Assembly (NCBI RefSeq): GCF_900167575.1 | Contig: NZ_FUZP01000001.1 | Location: 1 to 64,000, forward strand | From: Okibacterium fritillariae | Lineage (GTDB): Bacteria > Actinomycetota > Actinomycetes > Actinomycetales > Microbacteriaceae | Direction of reading: 5' to 3' | Length of the DNA stretch: 64,000 nucleotides | Shown: positions 44,744 through 56,801 of the stretch, piece by piece | How positions within the stretch are numbered: the first letter of the stretch is position 1 | Layout of the letters: each line of letters opens with the position of its first letter | Made by a program: the position numbers and the translations under genes | Notes under the pieces: model-generated | What the model saw: the letters and a program-made list of their open reading frames with translations, nothing else | Told to the model about the DNA's origin: nothing | Databases searched by the model: none

Positions 44744-45043
44744 TTATCCACAGGCTACGAAGTAATCCACAGGCTGGGGAGAGACGAATTACGGCCGTGT
44801 TACACAATGTGGACAACCTGTGGATAACTGTGGATTATCTCGGGCGTGTCTGTTGAAACTCGACCGCGGCCTGTGAATAGACCCGTGTTTATGCGGAATT
44901 GGCCGGCACCGGCATCCCCACCCGTTTCACACCCTGTCAACAAGTCACACGGTTGTAGTTCCCAGTGTTTGAGCGCTCTCCACCGAGTTATCCACATTAT
45001 CCACAGGCGTTAACACCATTAACAGTTCTTTAAACATTTCTCC
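44744..45043. other. oriC: DnaA-box clusters and AT-rich tract
   Basis: Left cluster: TTATCCACA (44744-44752), TAATCCACA (44763-44771), TGTGGACAA (44808-44816), TGTGGATAA (44819-44827) and TGTGGATTA (44829-44837). Right pair: TTATCCACA at 44988-44996 and 44997-45005, directly abutting. An AT-rich tract (TTAACACCATTAACAGTTCTTTAAACATTT, in part 45010-45040) follows and is the likely unwinding element. Box orientation flips inside the left cluster. The region 44209-45157 between dnaA and dnaN (949 bp) has no gene. Confidence 0.92.
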
Positions 45044-45157
45044 GGCCGACAACCTTTTGCGGCTGGGCCGAACGAGCGCGGTTCGTGGAACTACAGCGAT
45101 CCAGGCATCCGGCTAACATGGTCACGACTCGTACCTCGAAATGACAGGGGAACCACT

Positions 45158-46303
45158 GTGCGATTTAGCGTCAACCGAGATGTCTTCAGCGAAGCCGTCT
45201 CGTTCGCCGTCAAGCTCCTGCCCCAGCGCACGACCCTCCCGATCCTGAGCGGTGTCCTCATCGACGCCCGCGAAGACGGACTCGTGCTCTCGAGCTTCGA
45301 CTACGAGGTCTCCTCACAAACTCAGATTCAGGCAGACGTCGAAGAAGCCGGAACGGTGCTCGTCTCCGGCCGCCTCCTCGCCGACATCGCCAACCGTCTG
45401 CCCAACGCGCCCGTGCAGTTCAGCACCGACGAGAACCGCATCCTGGTGTCGTGCGGATCGGCCAACTTCACGTTGCTCTCGATGCCCGTCGAGGAGTACC
45501 CGAGCGTTCCGCAGGTCGACGAGCAGTCGGGCCTCGTTCCTGCCGAGGAATTCGCCACGGCCGTCGCCCAGGTCGCCGTGGCCGCCTCCCGTGACGACGT
45601 CACCCCCGTCATCACGGGCGTGCAGCTCGAGGTTTCGAACAACTCGCTCGGCCTGGTGGCCACCGACCGATACCGCGTCGCCGTGCGCAACATCGATTGG
45701 GACAACGGAACCTCCGAGGGCGGCGACTTCACGGCGCTCGTCCCGGCCAAGACGCTGCAAGAGGTCGGCAAGACCTTTGGCCACTCGGGCACGATCTCGG
45801 TCAGCTTCACCAACAAGGACGACCGCGAGCTCATCGCGTTCAGCGCCGACAAGAAGACTGTCACCTCGCTGCTGATCAAGGGCTCGTTCCCGCCCGTGCG
45901 CCGCCTGTTCCCCGAGAACACCGAAAACTACGCGGTCATCAACACCGCCGAGCTCATCGAGGCCGTGCGCCGCGTCTCTCTCGTACTCGAGCGCGAAGCT
46001 GCGCTCCGCTTCAGTTTCACCATCGACGGGCTCATCATGGAGGCCGTCGGCAGCGAACATGCGCAGGCATCCGAGAGCATCGACGCTCTCCTCACCGGCG
46101 ACGACATCGTGCTCTCCCTCAAGCCGCAATTCCTCATCGACGGTCTGAACGCCGTTCGCAGCGAATTCGTGCGCTTCTCGTTCACCAAATCGGAGAACAC
46201 GAACAAGCCGGGACCCATGTTGATCACGAGCCAGAGCTCGAAAGACCAGCCGGGCGCCGACAGCTACAAGTACCTGCTGCAGCCCAACCTGCTGCTGCGC
46301 TAA
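45158..46303 (+). CDS. dnaN: DNA polymerase III beta subunit (sliding clamp)
   Basis: 381-aa clamp that tethers DNA polymerase III to DNA. Three repeated clamp domains of about 125 residues. Opens MRFSVNRDVFSEAVSFAVKL. Typical segments are RTTLPILSGVLI and ATDRYRVAVRNI; the last residues are LLQPNLLLR, close to the conserved MPMRL-type end. GTG start with AGGGGA upstream. Downstream of oriC, first gene of the rightward arm. Confidence 0.97.
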   Translation: MRFSVNRDVFSEAVSFAVKLLPQRTTLPILSGVLIDAREDGLVLSSFDYEVSSQTQIQADVEEAGTVLVSGRLLADIANRLPNAPVQFSTDENRILVSCGSANFTLLSMPVEEYPSVPQVDEQSGLVPAEEFATAVAQVAVAASRDDVTPVITGVQLEVSNNSLGLVATDRYRVAVRNIDWDNGTSEGGDFTALVPAKTLQEVGKTFGHSGTISVSFTNKDDRELIAFSADKKTVTSLLIKGSFPPVRRLFPENTENYAVINTAELIEAVRRVSLVLEREAALRFSFTIDGLIMEAVGSEHAQASESIDALLTGDDIVLSLKPQFLIDGLNAVRSEFVRFSFTKSENTNKPGPMLITSQSSKDQPGADSYKYLLQPNLLLR

Positions 46304-46328
46304 GTAAACAGAAGAAAGCGTGATTGCA

Positions 46329-47216
46329 ATGCACATTGGCCTCATCGGTCTCGGCAAAATGGGAAACAACATGCGCACCCGTCTGCGCGAGGCCGGCGTC
46401 GAGGTGACCGGTTTCGACCGTAACCCCGACGTCACCGACGTTCCCACGGTCGAAGCGCTCGTCCAGGCCCTGCCGGCCCCCCGCACCGTGTGGGTCATGG
46501 TTCCGGCCGGACAGATCACCGACTCCGTCATCGAAGAGCTCAACGGGCACCTCGAAGCCGGCGACCTCGTGATCGACGGTGGCAACAGCCGCTTCACCGA
46601 AGACTTCAAGCACGCCGCGCTGCTCGCCGAGAAGGGCATCGACTACATCGACGCCGGTGTCTCGGGTGGTGTCTGGGGTGTCGAGAACGGCTACGGCCTC
46701 ATGGTCGGCGGTTCGGCCGAGCAGGTCGAGCGCGTCATGCCCGTGTTCGACGCGCTGCGCCCCGAAGGCCCCCGCGAAGAAGGCTTCGTGCACGTGGGCG
46801 AGGTCGGCGCCGGCCACTACGCCAAGATGGTGCACAACGGCATCGAGTACGCCATGATGCAGGCCTACGCCGAGGGTTATGAGCTGCTCGAGAAGCGCAG
46901 CGACCTGATCAAGAACGTTCCGGGAACGTTCGAGGCTTGGCAGCGCGGCACCGTCGTGCGCTCCTGGCTGCTCGAGCTCCTCGTCCGTGCGCTCAAGGAA
47001 GACCCGACGCTCGCCAAGATCGAGGGCTACGTCGAGGACTCCGGCGAGGGCCGTTGGACCATCGAAGAAGCCATCGACAACGCCGTGCCCGTTCCGACGA
47101 TCGCCGCGTCGATCTTCGCGCGCTTCGTGTCGCGTCAGGACGACTCGCCCGCCATGAAGGCGGTCGCGGCCCTGCGCAACCAGTTCGGCGGCCACGCGGT
47201 CAAATCGAACGACTAA
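46329..47216 (+). CDS. gnd: 6-phosphogluconate dehydrogenase (decarboxylating), short YqeC type
   Basis: Oxidises 6-phosphogluconate to ribulose-5-phosphate and CO2. 295 aa, the short class found beside dnaN in actinobacteria (the long class has about 480 aa). N-terminal Rossmann motif HIGLIGLGKMGNNMRTRL, GNSRFTEDFKHAALL, and the catalytic GHYAKMVHNGIEYAMMQ. I start at ATG 46329; the GTG nine bases earlier is possible. The cofactor (NAD or NADP) is not clear from sequence. Confidence 0.93.
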   Translation: MHIGLIGLGKMGNNMRTRLREAGVEVTGFDRNPDVTDVPTVEALVQALPAPRTVWVMVPAGQITDSVIEELNGHLEAGDLVIDGGNSRFTEDFKHAALLAEKGIDYIDAGVSGGVWGVENGYGLMVGGSAEQVERVMPVFDALRPEGPREEGFVHVGEVGAGHYAKMVHNGIEYAMMQAYAEGYELLEKRSDLIKNVPGTFEAWQRGTVVRSWLLELLVRALKEDPTLAKIEGYVEDSGEGRWTIEEAIDNAVPVPTIAASIFARFVSRQDDSPAMKAVAALRNQFGGHAVKSND

Positions 47217-47261
47217 CACCTCTGCCGCTGGGGCCGAGGCTCCAGTGACGGACGACGAGGG

Positions 47262-47267
47262 TAAGGT
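47262..47267 (+). promoter_or_regulatory. -10 element of recF
   Basis: TAAGGT six bases before the GTG start; suggests leaderless transcription. Confidence 0.4.
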
Positions 47268-47273
47268 GACGGC

Positions 47274-48611
47274 GTGATCGTTCGGCACCTTACCCTCTCT
47301 GATTTCCGCAACTACGCGGCGGCCGATGTCGAACTCGCGCCCGGCACCAACCTCTTCATCGGCCGCAACGGCCAAGGCAAGACCAACCTGGTCGAGGCCA
47401 TCGGATATCTGAGCACCCTCGGCTCTCATCGGGTGTCGTCCGATCAGGCCATGATCCGGGCCGGCCGTGATTCGGCAATCATCCGCACCCGCCTCGAGCA
47501 CAACGGGCGCGACCTACTGGCCGAGGTGCAGATCAACCGGTCGACCCCCAACCGGGCGCAAGTGAATCGTGGTCAGATCAAACCCCGCGAGCTGCCCCGC
47601 TACTTCTCGAGCGTGCTGTTCGCACCCGAAGACCTGGGCATCGTGCGCGGGGACCCGTCGGCCCGGCGCAAATTCGCCGACCAGCTCATCGTTCTGCGCA
47701 CGCCGCGCATGGCCGGTGTGTATGCCGACTACGACCGCACGCTGCGCCAGCGCAACACGCTCCTCAAGTCCGCCCGGGGCTCGGGGCTGAAGGAGTCTCA
47801 ACTCTCGACGCTCGAGGTCTGGGACGACAAACTCATCACGCTGGGCACCGAGATCATCGGCGCGCGCAGTCGGCTGGTGGCCGAGTTGGCTGCGCCGCTG
47901 CAGGATGCATACCGCTCCGTCGTGGGTGACGACCACGGTCCGCGCATCAGCCTGATCATGTCGGTCGACGGTGTGGATGCGGACGACGACGGTTTTCCGA
48001 ATGCCCCGGCTCCGGCATCCGCTGCGTCTGGCGCTTCGGGTTCGGTTGGGTCAGGGTCCGGATATGCGTCGGATGGCGTCGGCAGCACGGCGTCGGCGAC
48101 CGACGGTTCCGGTGCCGCACTGCCCACGCCGGCCGAGGTCACCGAGGCTTTCCGTCGCCGCATAGCGGAACGTCGCCGCGCTGAACTCGACCGCGGTGTG
48201 ACGCTCGTCGGCCCGCACCGCGACGACCTCCTCTTCGAATTGAACGGTTTGCCGGTCAAGGGATACGCGAGCCACGGCGAATCGTGGTCGTTCGCGCTCT
48301 CGCTCAAGCTGGCCTCGGCCGAGCTGCTGCGCCGCGAATCCAACCTCGGCGACCCTGTTTTGATCCTCGACGACGTGTTCGCCGAGCTCGATCAGTCGCG
48401 TCGCCGCCGCCTGGCGGAGGCCATCTCCGGCTACGAACAGGTGCTCATCACGGCGGCCGTGCTCGACGACGTGCCCGAGCAGCTCACGGCGCGCACCGTG
48501 CGGATCGCCGCGGGCGAGATCGTCGGAACGAGTGACAACGCAGTGCTGAGCGATGGCCCGACTGACAACTCGAGTGACAGCGCGGTCGCCACGGAGACCG
48601 ACCGTGGCTGA
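47274..48611 (+). CDS. recF: DNA replication and repair protein RecF
   Basis: 445-aa SMC-like ATPase that loads RecA at gaps. Walker A GRNGQGKTNLVEAI (residues 30-43); Walker B VLILDDVFAELDQSRR. Residues about 233-286 are an extra Asp- then Ala/Ser/Gly-rich stretch (APAPASAASGASGSVGSG), which makes it longer than the usual 360-390 aa. It sits in the coiled-coil-side part before the conserved GPHRDDLLFELNG, so it is probably a flexible loop. The C-terminus also has about 25 extra Asp/Ser/Thr residues, and its stop overlaps the next gene by eight bases. Confidence 0.95.
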   Translation: MIVRHLTLSDFRNYAAADVELAPGTNLFIGRNGQGKTNLVEAIGYLSTLGSHRVSSDQAMIRAGRDSAIIRTRLEHNGRDLLAEVQINRSTPNRAQVNRGQIKPRELPRYFSSVLFAPEDLGIVRGDPSARRKFADQLIVLRTPRMAGVYADYDRTLRQRNTLLKSARGSGLKESQLSTLEVWDDKLITLGTEIIGARSRLVAELAAPLQDAYRSVVGDDHGPRISLIMSVDGVDADDDGFPNAPAPASAASGASGSVGSGSGYASDGVGSTASATDGSGAALPTPAEVTEAFRRRIAERRRAELDRGVTLVGPHRDDLLFELNGLPVKGYASHGESWSFALSLKLASAELLRRESNLGDPVLILDDVFAELDQSRRRRLAEAISGYEQVLITAAVLDDVPEQLTARTVRIAAGEIVGTSDNAVLSDGPTDNSSDSAVATETDRG

Positions 48612-49089
48612 CAACACCGAAGCCGTGCGCGTTTACGAGCACTTCAAGGAGATCTTCGCCGGCGAACGCCCCCGATATAAGGGACGCAAACGGCGCGAGA
48701 CCGTCGACGCCGACACCGTGCCCTACGGCAAGGGCCGCGAACCCCGCGGCCTCGGCGACGTCGTGATGTCCCTCACCTCCGAGCTCGGCTGGGACTCGCC
48801 CCTCGCGCAGAGCGAGCTCGTCGATCGGTGGGCCGAGCTGGCGGGCGAAGAGACCGCCAACCACTCGACCCCCGTGGGCGTCGAAGAAGGCGTGCTCATC
48901 GTGCAGTGCGCCTCCACCGCGTGGGCCACGCAGCTGCGCATGATGCGGGTCGAGATCATGACCCACATCGTGAAGCGTTTTCCCGAAGCCGGGGTTCAGA
49001 GCATCCGCTTTCTCGGGCCGGACGTCCCATCCTTCAAACGGGGCCTCAGATCGGTTCAAGGGCGCGGCGTGCGCGATACCTACGGATAA
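48604..49089 (+). CDS. DUF721 family protein, DciA-like
   Basis: 161 aa. The C-terminal 90 residues match the DUF721/DciA KH-like fold (LTSELGWDSPLAQSELVDRW, VQCASTAWATQLRMM and VQSIRFLGPD). DciA proteins help load or recruit the DnaB helicase in bacteria without DnaC, consistent with its place between recF and gyrB. GTG at 48604 overlaps the recF stop by eight bases, which decides the start. Confidence 0.85.
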   Translation: MADNTEAVRVYEHFKEIFAGERPRYKGRKRRETVDADTVPYGKGREPRGLGDVVMSLTSELGWDSPLAQSELVDRWAELAGEETANHSTPVGVEEGVLIVQCASTAWATQLRMMRVEIMTHIVKRFPEAGVQSIRFLGPDVPSFKRGLRSVQGRGVRDTYG

Positions 49090-49210
49090 CCGGACAAAAC
49101 AGGTCACCCACGCGAAAATAGTGGCTCAGATCGCCAAATACGCCCGTGAACTGGGACTCAACTGATAGAATCGACTGTCGAGTAACAGACGGTTTGGAGC
49201 CCAATTTCAT

Positions 49211-51238
49211 ATGTCATCAGAACCGAAAAGCGGTACGACGCAGCACGAATACGGCGCCAACGATATCCAGGTTCTCGAGGGGCTCGAAGCCGTTCGCAAG
49301 CGCCCGGGTATGTACATCGGTTCGACGGGCCCCCGCGGTCTGCATCACCTCGTGTACGAGATCGTCGACAACTCCGTCGATGAGGCCCTCGCCGGTTACT
49401 GCGACACCATCGACATCACGATCCTCGCCGACGGTGCCGTCCGCGTGATCGACAACGGTCGAGGCATCCCGGTCGACATCCACCCCGTCGAGAAGAAGTC
49501 GACCGTCGAGGTCGTGCTCACCATTCTGCACGCCGGCGGCAAGTTCGGCGGCGGCGGATACGCGGTCTCCGGTGGCCTGCACGGCGTCGGCAGCTCGGTG
49601 GTCAACGCCCTCTCCAAGAAGCTGGATGTCGCGGTGAGCCGCCAGGGCAACGTCTACCGTCAGAGCTTCCAGAACGGTGTGCCCGACGCGCCCCTCGAAA
49701 AGGGCGAGGCCACCGACAAGACCGGCACCACCATCACGTTCTGGCCGAACGACGACATCTTCGAGACCGTCGACTTCGACTACGACACGCTGCGCACCCG
49801 ATTCCAGCAGATGGCGTTCCTCAACAAGGGCCTGAAGATCGCCCTGCGCGACGAGCGGGCCGGACAGGTCGTCATCGAGACCGGTGAAGACGCCGCGACC
49901 GAGGGCGAAGACGTCACGGTCGAGGAGAACGCGGAGCGTTCCGACGTGTTCCTCTACGAGCGCGGCCTCGTCGACTACGTCGAATACCTCAACCAGGCCA
50001 AGCGCTCCGAGATGGTGCACGACGACGTCATCTCGTTCGAATCCGAAGACACCGAGCGCAAGATCGCGCTCGAAGTGGCCATGCAGTGGACGACGGCATA
50101 CACCGAGAGCGTCCACACCTACGCCAACACCATCAACACGCACGAGGGTGGCACGCACGAAGAGGGCTTCCGCGCGGCGCTCACGTCGCTCGTGAACAAG
50201 TACGCGCGCGAAAAAGGCATCCTCAAAGAGAAGGACGACAACCTCTCGGGTGAAGACGTGCGCGAGGGCCTAACGGCCGTCATCTCGGTCAAGCTCGGCG
50301 AGCCGCAGTTCGAGGGCCAGACGAAGACCAAGCTCGGCAACACCGAGGCCAAGGCGTTCGTGCAGAAGGTCGCCGGCGATCAGCTGGGCGACTGGTTCGG
50401 CCGCAACCCGCTGCAGGCGAAAGAGATCATCCGCAAGGCCATGCAGGCCAACACGGCGCGCCTCGCGGCGCGCAAGGCCCGCGAGACCGCGCGCCGTAAG
50501 GGTCTGCTCGAGGGTGGCGGCATGCCCGGCAAGCTCAAGGACTGCCAGTCGAAGGACCCGTCCATCTCCGAGATCTTCATCGTCGAGGGTGACTCGGCCG
50601 GCGGCTCGGCGGTGCAGGGGCGCAACCCCGAGACCCAGGCCATCCTGCCGCTGCGCGGCAAGATCCTCAACGTCGAGAAGGCGCGCCTCGACCGCGCCCT
50701 CGGAAACGCCGAAGTGCAGGCCATGATCACGGCCTTCGGTGCCGGCATCGGCGAAGACTTCAACCCCGACAAGGCGCGCTATCACAAGATTGTGCTGATG
50801 GCCGATGCCGACGTCGACGGCCAGCACATCACCACGCTGCTGCTCACGCTGCTGTTCCGCTACATGCGGCCGCTCATCGACCAGGGCTACGTCTACCTCG
50901 CGCAGCCGCCGCTCTACCGTCTCAAGTGGACCAACGCCGAGCACCAATACGTCTACAGTGACCGGGAGCGCGACGCCCTGCTCGCCGACGGAATCGCCGC
51001 CGGCCGCCGCATCCCGAAAGACAACGGCATCCAGCGTTACAAGGGTCTCGGCGAGATGGACTACAAGGAGCTCTGGGAGACCACCATGGACCCCCAGACC
51101 CGCACGCTGATGCAGGTCACGCTCGACGATGCCGCCGCAGCCGACGAGATCTTCTCCACCCTCATGGGCGAAGACGTCGAAAGCCGACGCACATTCATTC
51201 AGAAGAACGCCAAGGACGTGCGGTTCCTCGACATCTAA
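49211..51238 (+). CDS. gyrB: DNA gyrase subunit B
   Basis: ATPase subunit of gyrase. 675 aa. GHKL ATP site: [12 protein letters not shown] and [19 protein letters not shown]. Transducer domain follows. TOPRIM motifs are [21 protein letters not shown] and [10 protein letters not shown] Glu-rich stretch near residues 225-240 ([17 protein letters not shown]) is an insertion in the transducer part. Upstream, a TAGAAT -10-like hexamer at 49166-49171 gives a leader of about 40 bases. 66 bp before gyrA. Confidence 0.97.
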   Translation: MSSEPKSGTTQHEYGANDIQVLEGLEAVRKRPGMYIGSTGPRGLHHLVYEIVDNSVDEALAGYCDTIDITILADGAVRVIDNGRGIPVDIHPVEKKSTVEVVLTILHAGGKFGGGGYAVSGGLHGVGSSVVNALSKKLDVAVSRQGNVYRQSFQNGVPDAPLEKGEATDKTGTTITFWPNDDIFETVDFDYDTLRTRFQQMAFLNKGLKIALRDERAGQVVIETGEDAATEGEDVTVEENAERSDVFLYERGLVDYVEYLNQAKRSEMVHDDVISFESEDTERKIALEVAMQWTTAYTESVHTYANTINTHEGGTHEEGFRAALTSLVNKYAREKGILKEKDDNLSGEDVREGLTAVISVKLGEPQFEGQTKTKLGNTEAKAFVQKVAGDQLGDWFGRNPLQAKEIIRKAMQANTARLAARKARETARRKGLLEGGGMPGKLKDCQSKDPSISEIFIVEGDSAGGSAVQGRNPETQAILPLRGKILNVEKARLDRALGNAEVQAMITAFGAGIGEDFNPDKARYHKIVLMADADVDGQHITTLLLTLLFRYMRPLIDQGYVYLAQPPLYRLKWTNAEHQYVYSDRERDALLADGIAAGRRIPKDNGIQRYKGLGEMDYKELWETTMDPQTRTLMQVTLDDAAAADEIFSTLMGEDVESRRTFIQKNAKDVRFLDI

Positions 51239-51304
51239 CGGGCCCGCCCGCACGATGACGACGACCGCGAACTGAGTTAGACGAAGCGAACGAGAAAAGA
51301 AGAC

Positions 51305-53920
<2,616 letters not shown>

Positions 53921-53924
53921 CCAC

Positions 53925-54329
53925 ATGAGTACTGTTGCCGAGAAGCTGGCCAAGAAATCGACCAAGCGACCCAGCACCAAGCAGGTGCGACTGAAGCTCG
54001 TCTACATCGACTTCTGGTCGGCCGTGAAGCTGTCCTTCCTCGTCGCCGTCGCCCTCGCGGTCATCACCATCGTGTTCTTCTTCCTGGTGTACACGGTGCT
54101 CGATCGCACCGGTCTCTTCGGCGAGATCGACAAACTCTACGAGACCGTCGCCGGTGAAGGCATGACCCTCACCGACCTCTTCGGCCTCGGACAGGTCATG
54201 GGCTTCGCCGTCGTGCTCGCCATTTTGAACCTCGTCGTCATCACCGCGCTCGGCGCGATCACGGCCGCTCTCTACAACCTGAGCGTCAAGATCACGGGCG
54301 GTCTGCTGGTCGGATTCACCAACAACTGA
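53925..54329 (+). CDS. DUF3566 membrane protein
   Basis: 134 aa with two transmembrane helices (about 32-60 and 92-118) and a basic N-terminus (AEKLAKKSTKRPSTKQVRL). The segment TDLFGLGQVMGFAVVLAILN is typical of DUF3566, always found after gyrA in actinobacteria. Probably part of the gyrB-gyrA operon (four-base gap). Function unknown. Confidence 0.9.
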   Translation: MSTVAEKLAKKSTKRPSTKQVRLKLVYIDFWSAVKLSFLVAVALAVITIVFFFLVYTVLDRTGLFGEIDKLYETVAGEGMTLTDLFGLGQVMGFAVVLAILNLVVITALGAITAALYNLSVKITGGLLVGFTNN

Positions 54330-54357
54330 CCACAAACGGGGCAGGAGCGGCGCCGAT

Positions 54358-54386
54358 TTACGAATCCCACGGAAATCCGGTAATGT
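54358..54386 (+). promoter_or_regulatory. Candidate promoter of the tRNA pair
   Basis: TTACGA, 17-bp spacer, TAATGT at 54381-54386, ending 15 bases before tRNA-Ile. The -35 is weak. Confidence 0.4.
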
Positions 54387-54401
54387 CTAACCTGCCCAGA
54401 C

Positions 54402-54475
54402 GGGGCTATAGCTCAGGCGGTTAGAGCGCTTCGCTGATAACGAAGAGGTCCCAGGTTCAAGTCCTGGTAGCCCCA
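54402..54475 (+). tRNA. tRNA-Ile (anticodon GAT)
   Basis: 74 bases. GGGGCTA acceptor pairs with TAGCCCC, anticodon loop CTGATAA gives GAT, T-loop GGTTCAAGTCC. No encoded CCA after the discriminator A, so it depends on the CCA transferase. Confidence 0.97.
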
Positions 54476-54520
54476 CTCGGGGAACGTCACTGATTCTCAC
54501 CAATCACAACAATCCCCAAC

Positions 54521-54593
54521 GGGGACGTAGCTCAATTGGCAGAGCACCTGCTTTGCAAGCAGGGGGTTAGGGGTTCGATTCCCCTCGTCTCCA
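54521..54593 (+). tRNA. tRNA-Ala (anticodon TGC)
   Basis: 73 bases. Acceptor GGGGACG pairs with CGTCTCC, anticodon loop TTTGCAA gives TGC, T-arm GGGGTTCGATTCCCC. No genomic CCA. 45 bases after tRNA-Ile, probably cotranscribed. Confidence 0.97.
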
Positions 54594-54608
54594 CCCGTAA
54601 TATTTCTG

Positions 54609-54635
54609 AACCCGCCGGTCCGCGCCCGGCGGGTT
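54609..54635 (+). terminator. Terminator after the tRNA pair
   Basis: Stem AACCCGCCGG / CCGGCGGGTT, 7-base loop, T-rich tail. Confidence 0.85.
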
Positions 54636-54827
54636 TGGTCGTTTAACGCGACGATGTGGGCGCGAGGTTTTCGGCGATGAGGGCGCGCGGTTCAAGCGAA
54701 TGTACAGACGCATGCCTTTCGCCCGTGATCGGCCCTCTTGCGGGAAGTGCTGCCGGCGTGTTTGCCGCACTCTGTAAGTGGGCGCGAGGGTGGGAATAGA
54801 TTTGCGTGGGGGGTGTTGGAGTGATTG

Positions 54828-54841
54828 TATGCAAATGCATA
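54828..54841. promoter_or_regulatory. Palindrome upstream of the monooxygenase gene
   Basis: TATGCA-AA-TGCATA, perfect 6-bp arms, ten bases before the ribosome-binding site. Candidate repressor site overlapping the promoter region. No regulator gene is nearby. Confidence 0.5.
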
Positions 54842-54857
54842 GACATGGAAAGAGGCG

Positions 54858-56087
54858 ATGAGCATGCAGTTCGGCATCTTCACGGTGGGCGACGTCACCA
54901 CCGACCCCACGACCGGGTACACACCGACCGAGGGTGAGCGCATCCAGTCGACCCTGCGCATCGCGCAAAAGGTCGAAGAGGTGGGCCTCGACGTCTTCGC
55001 GACCGGTGAGCACCACAACCCGCCGTTCGTGCCCTCCTCGCCCACCACCCTGCTCGGCTACATCGCCGCGAAGACCGAGCGCATCATCCTGTCGACCTCG
55101 ACGACGCTCATCACCACGAACGACCCCGTGAAGATCGCCGAAGACTACGCGATGTTGCAACACATCGCCGGCGGCCGCGTCGACCTCATCATGGGCCGCG
55201 GAAACACCGGGCCCGTCTACCCGTGGTTCGGCAAAGACATTCGCCAGGGCATCCCGCTGGCCATCGAGAACTACGCGCTGCTGCACCGCCTGTGGCGCGA
55301 AGACGTGGTCGATTGGGAAGGACACTTCCGCACGCCCCTGCAGGGCTTCACATCGACGCCCCGGCCTCTCGACGACGTGCCCCCCTTCGTGTGGCACGGC
55401 AGCATCCGCAGCCCCGAGATCGCCGAACAGGCGGCCTACTACGGCGACGGGTTCTTCGCGAACAACATCTTCTGGCCCAAAGAGCACTACATGCGCCTGA
55501 TCCAGCTCTACCGCCAGCGCTTCGAGCACTACGGTCACGGTCGCGCCGACCAGGCGATCGTCGGCCTGGGTGGCCAGGTCTTCATGCGCAAGAACTCTCA
55601 GGATGCCGTGCGCGAATTCCGTCCCTACTTCGACAACGCGCCCGTCTACGGACACGGCCCCTCACTCGAGGACTTCACCGAGCAGACGCCCCTGACCGTC
55701 GGCAGCCCGCAGCAGGTCATCGACCGCACGCTCGAGTTCCGCGAGTACTTCGGTGACTATCAGCGCCAGCTGTTCCTCATGGACCACGCCGGACTGCCCG
55801 AGAAGATCGTCATGGAGCAGCTCGACCTGCTGGGCGAAGAGGTCGTGCCCGTGCTGCGCGCCGAGTTCGCCAAGCTGCGGCCGGCCCACGTTCCGGAGGG
55901 TCCGACGCACGAGGCGCTGGTTCTCGCGCGCGACACCGAGCTCGCGGCCGCTCAGGCCTCGAGCAACGCCGATGCCGGTGTCGAAGGCGGTGCGGATGCC
56001 GAGGGCGCTGCAGGCGCGCAGAGCGACGCTGCGGCATCCATTGACACTGACTCACGTTCTACCGACGCCCAGCGCGTCGTGGCCTAA
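54858..56087 (+). CDS. Luciferase-like FMN-dependent monooxygenase (CE1758 family)
   Basis: 409 aa. A LLM-class TIM barrel (FGIFTVGDVTTDPTTG, FATGEHHNPPFVPSSP, GRVDLIMGRGNTGPVY). The last 60 residues are an extra Ala/Asp/Gly/Ser-rich tail, probably disordered. Works with reduced FMN supplied by the reductase encoded 11 bases downstream; this pair is conserved in corynebacteria (CE1758/CE1759). Natural substrate unknown. ATG 54858 has AAAGAGG upstream. Confidence 0.88.
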   Translation: MSMQFGIFTVGDVTTDPTTGYTPTEGERIQSTLRIAQKVEEVGLDVFATGEHHNPPFVPSSPTTLLGYIAAKTERIILSTSTTLITTNDPVKIAEDYAMLQHIAGGRVDLIMGRGNTGPVYPWFGKDIRQGIPLAIENYALLHRLWREDVVDWEGHFRTPLQGFTSTPRPLDDVPPFVWHGSIRSPEIAEQAAYYGDGFFANNIFWPKEHYMRLIQLYRQRFEHYGHGRADQAIVGLGGQVFMRKNSQDAVREFRPYFDNAPVYGHGPSLEDFTEQTPLTVGSPQQVIDRTLEFREYFGDYQRQLFLMDHAGLPEKIVMEQLDLLGEEVVPVLRAEFAKLRPAHVPEGPTHEALVLARDTELAAAQASSNADAGVEGGADAEGAAGAQSDAAASIDTDSRSTDAQRVVA

Positions 56088-56098
56088 GGAGGGCCGTC

Positions 56099-56725
56099 AT
56101 GACCGAGAAGAAGATCGTCGTGCTGAGCGCCGGACTGAGCAACCCCTCGTCGACGCGCCTCTTGGCCGACCGGCTTGCGGATGCCACAGTGTCGCGTCTG
56201 GCCGAGAGCGGCGTCGAGGCATCCGTTCGTGTCATCGAGCTGCGCGACCACGCGCTCGACGTGACCAAGAACCTGTTGACGGGGTTCCCTTCGGCCGAAC
56301 TACGTGAGGCGCTCGACGCCCTGTCGGCGGCCGACGGCATCGTGGCGGTGACGCCCATCTTCAGCACGAGCTACAGCGGTCTGTTCAAGTCGTTCATCGA
56401 CATCCTCGACCGCGAGGCGATCGTCGGCACGCCCGTGCTGCTCGGGGCGACCGGAGGCACGACGCGACACTCACTCGCGATCGACTACGCCATCCGCCCG
56501 CTGTTCACCTATTTGCACGCGGCGCCCGTGAGCACCGGAGTGTTCGCGGCCAGCTCCGACTGGGGCGACGGCGCCGACACGGTGGCCGACCTGCCGTCTC
56601 GCATCGCGCGCGCGGCCGGTGAGTTGGCCAACGCCGTGATCGGTCCGTCACCGCGGACGCCGCAGGCCGACCCGTTCGCGCTCGAGATGTCGTTCGAGGA
56701 CATGTTGCGGGCCCAAGGGCAGTAG
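56099..56725 (+). CDS. NAD(P)H-dependent FMN reductase (CE1759 family)
   Basis: 208-aa flavodoxin-like fold reductase. Segments VLSAGLSNPSSTRLLADRL (phosphate-binding loop) and TPIFSTSYSGLFKSFID, LLGATGGTTRHSL match the family. Supplies reduced FMN to the monooxygenase encoded just upstream. The two genes form a rightward operon. Confidence 0.88.
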   Translation: MTEKKIVVLSAGLSNPSSTRLLADRLADATVSRLAESGVEASVRVIELRDHALDVTKNLLTGFPSAELREALDALSAADGIVAVTPIFSTSYSGLFKSFIDILDREAIVGTPVLLGATGGTTRHSLAIDYAIRPLFTYLHAAPVSTGVFAASSDWGDGADTVADLPSRIARAAGELANAVIGPSPRTPQADPFALEMSFEDMLRAQGQ

Positions 56726-56789
56726 CCCCGCCCGTGTGAGGTTGACCGTCGTGGAGGGTATCCCCGCGTCTGACCCCGGGATGCCCGCG

Positions 56790-56795
56790 TAGGCT
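56790..56795 (+). promoter_or_regulatory. -10 element of the Nudix gene
   Basis: TAGGCT six bases before the ATG at 56802; predicts a leaderless message. Confidence 0.45.
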
Positions 56796-56801
56796 GTGCG
56801 C

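Noticed and set aside
44325-44816. Minus-strand gene inside oriC
   Set aside because: Its sequence is only the translation of the 19-bp repeats and DnaA boxes.
53925-54329. Frameshifted extension of gyrA
   Set aside because: It has its own ATG, two transmembrane helices and matches the separate DUF3566 family.
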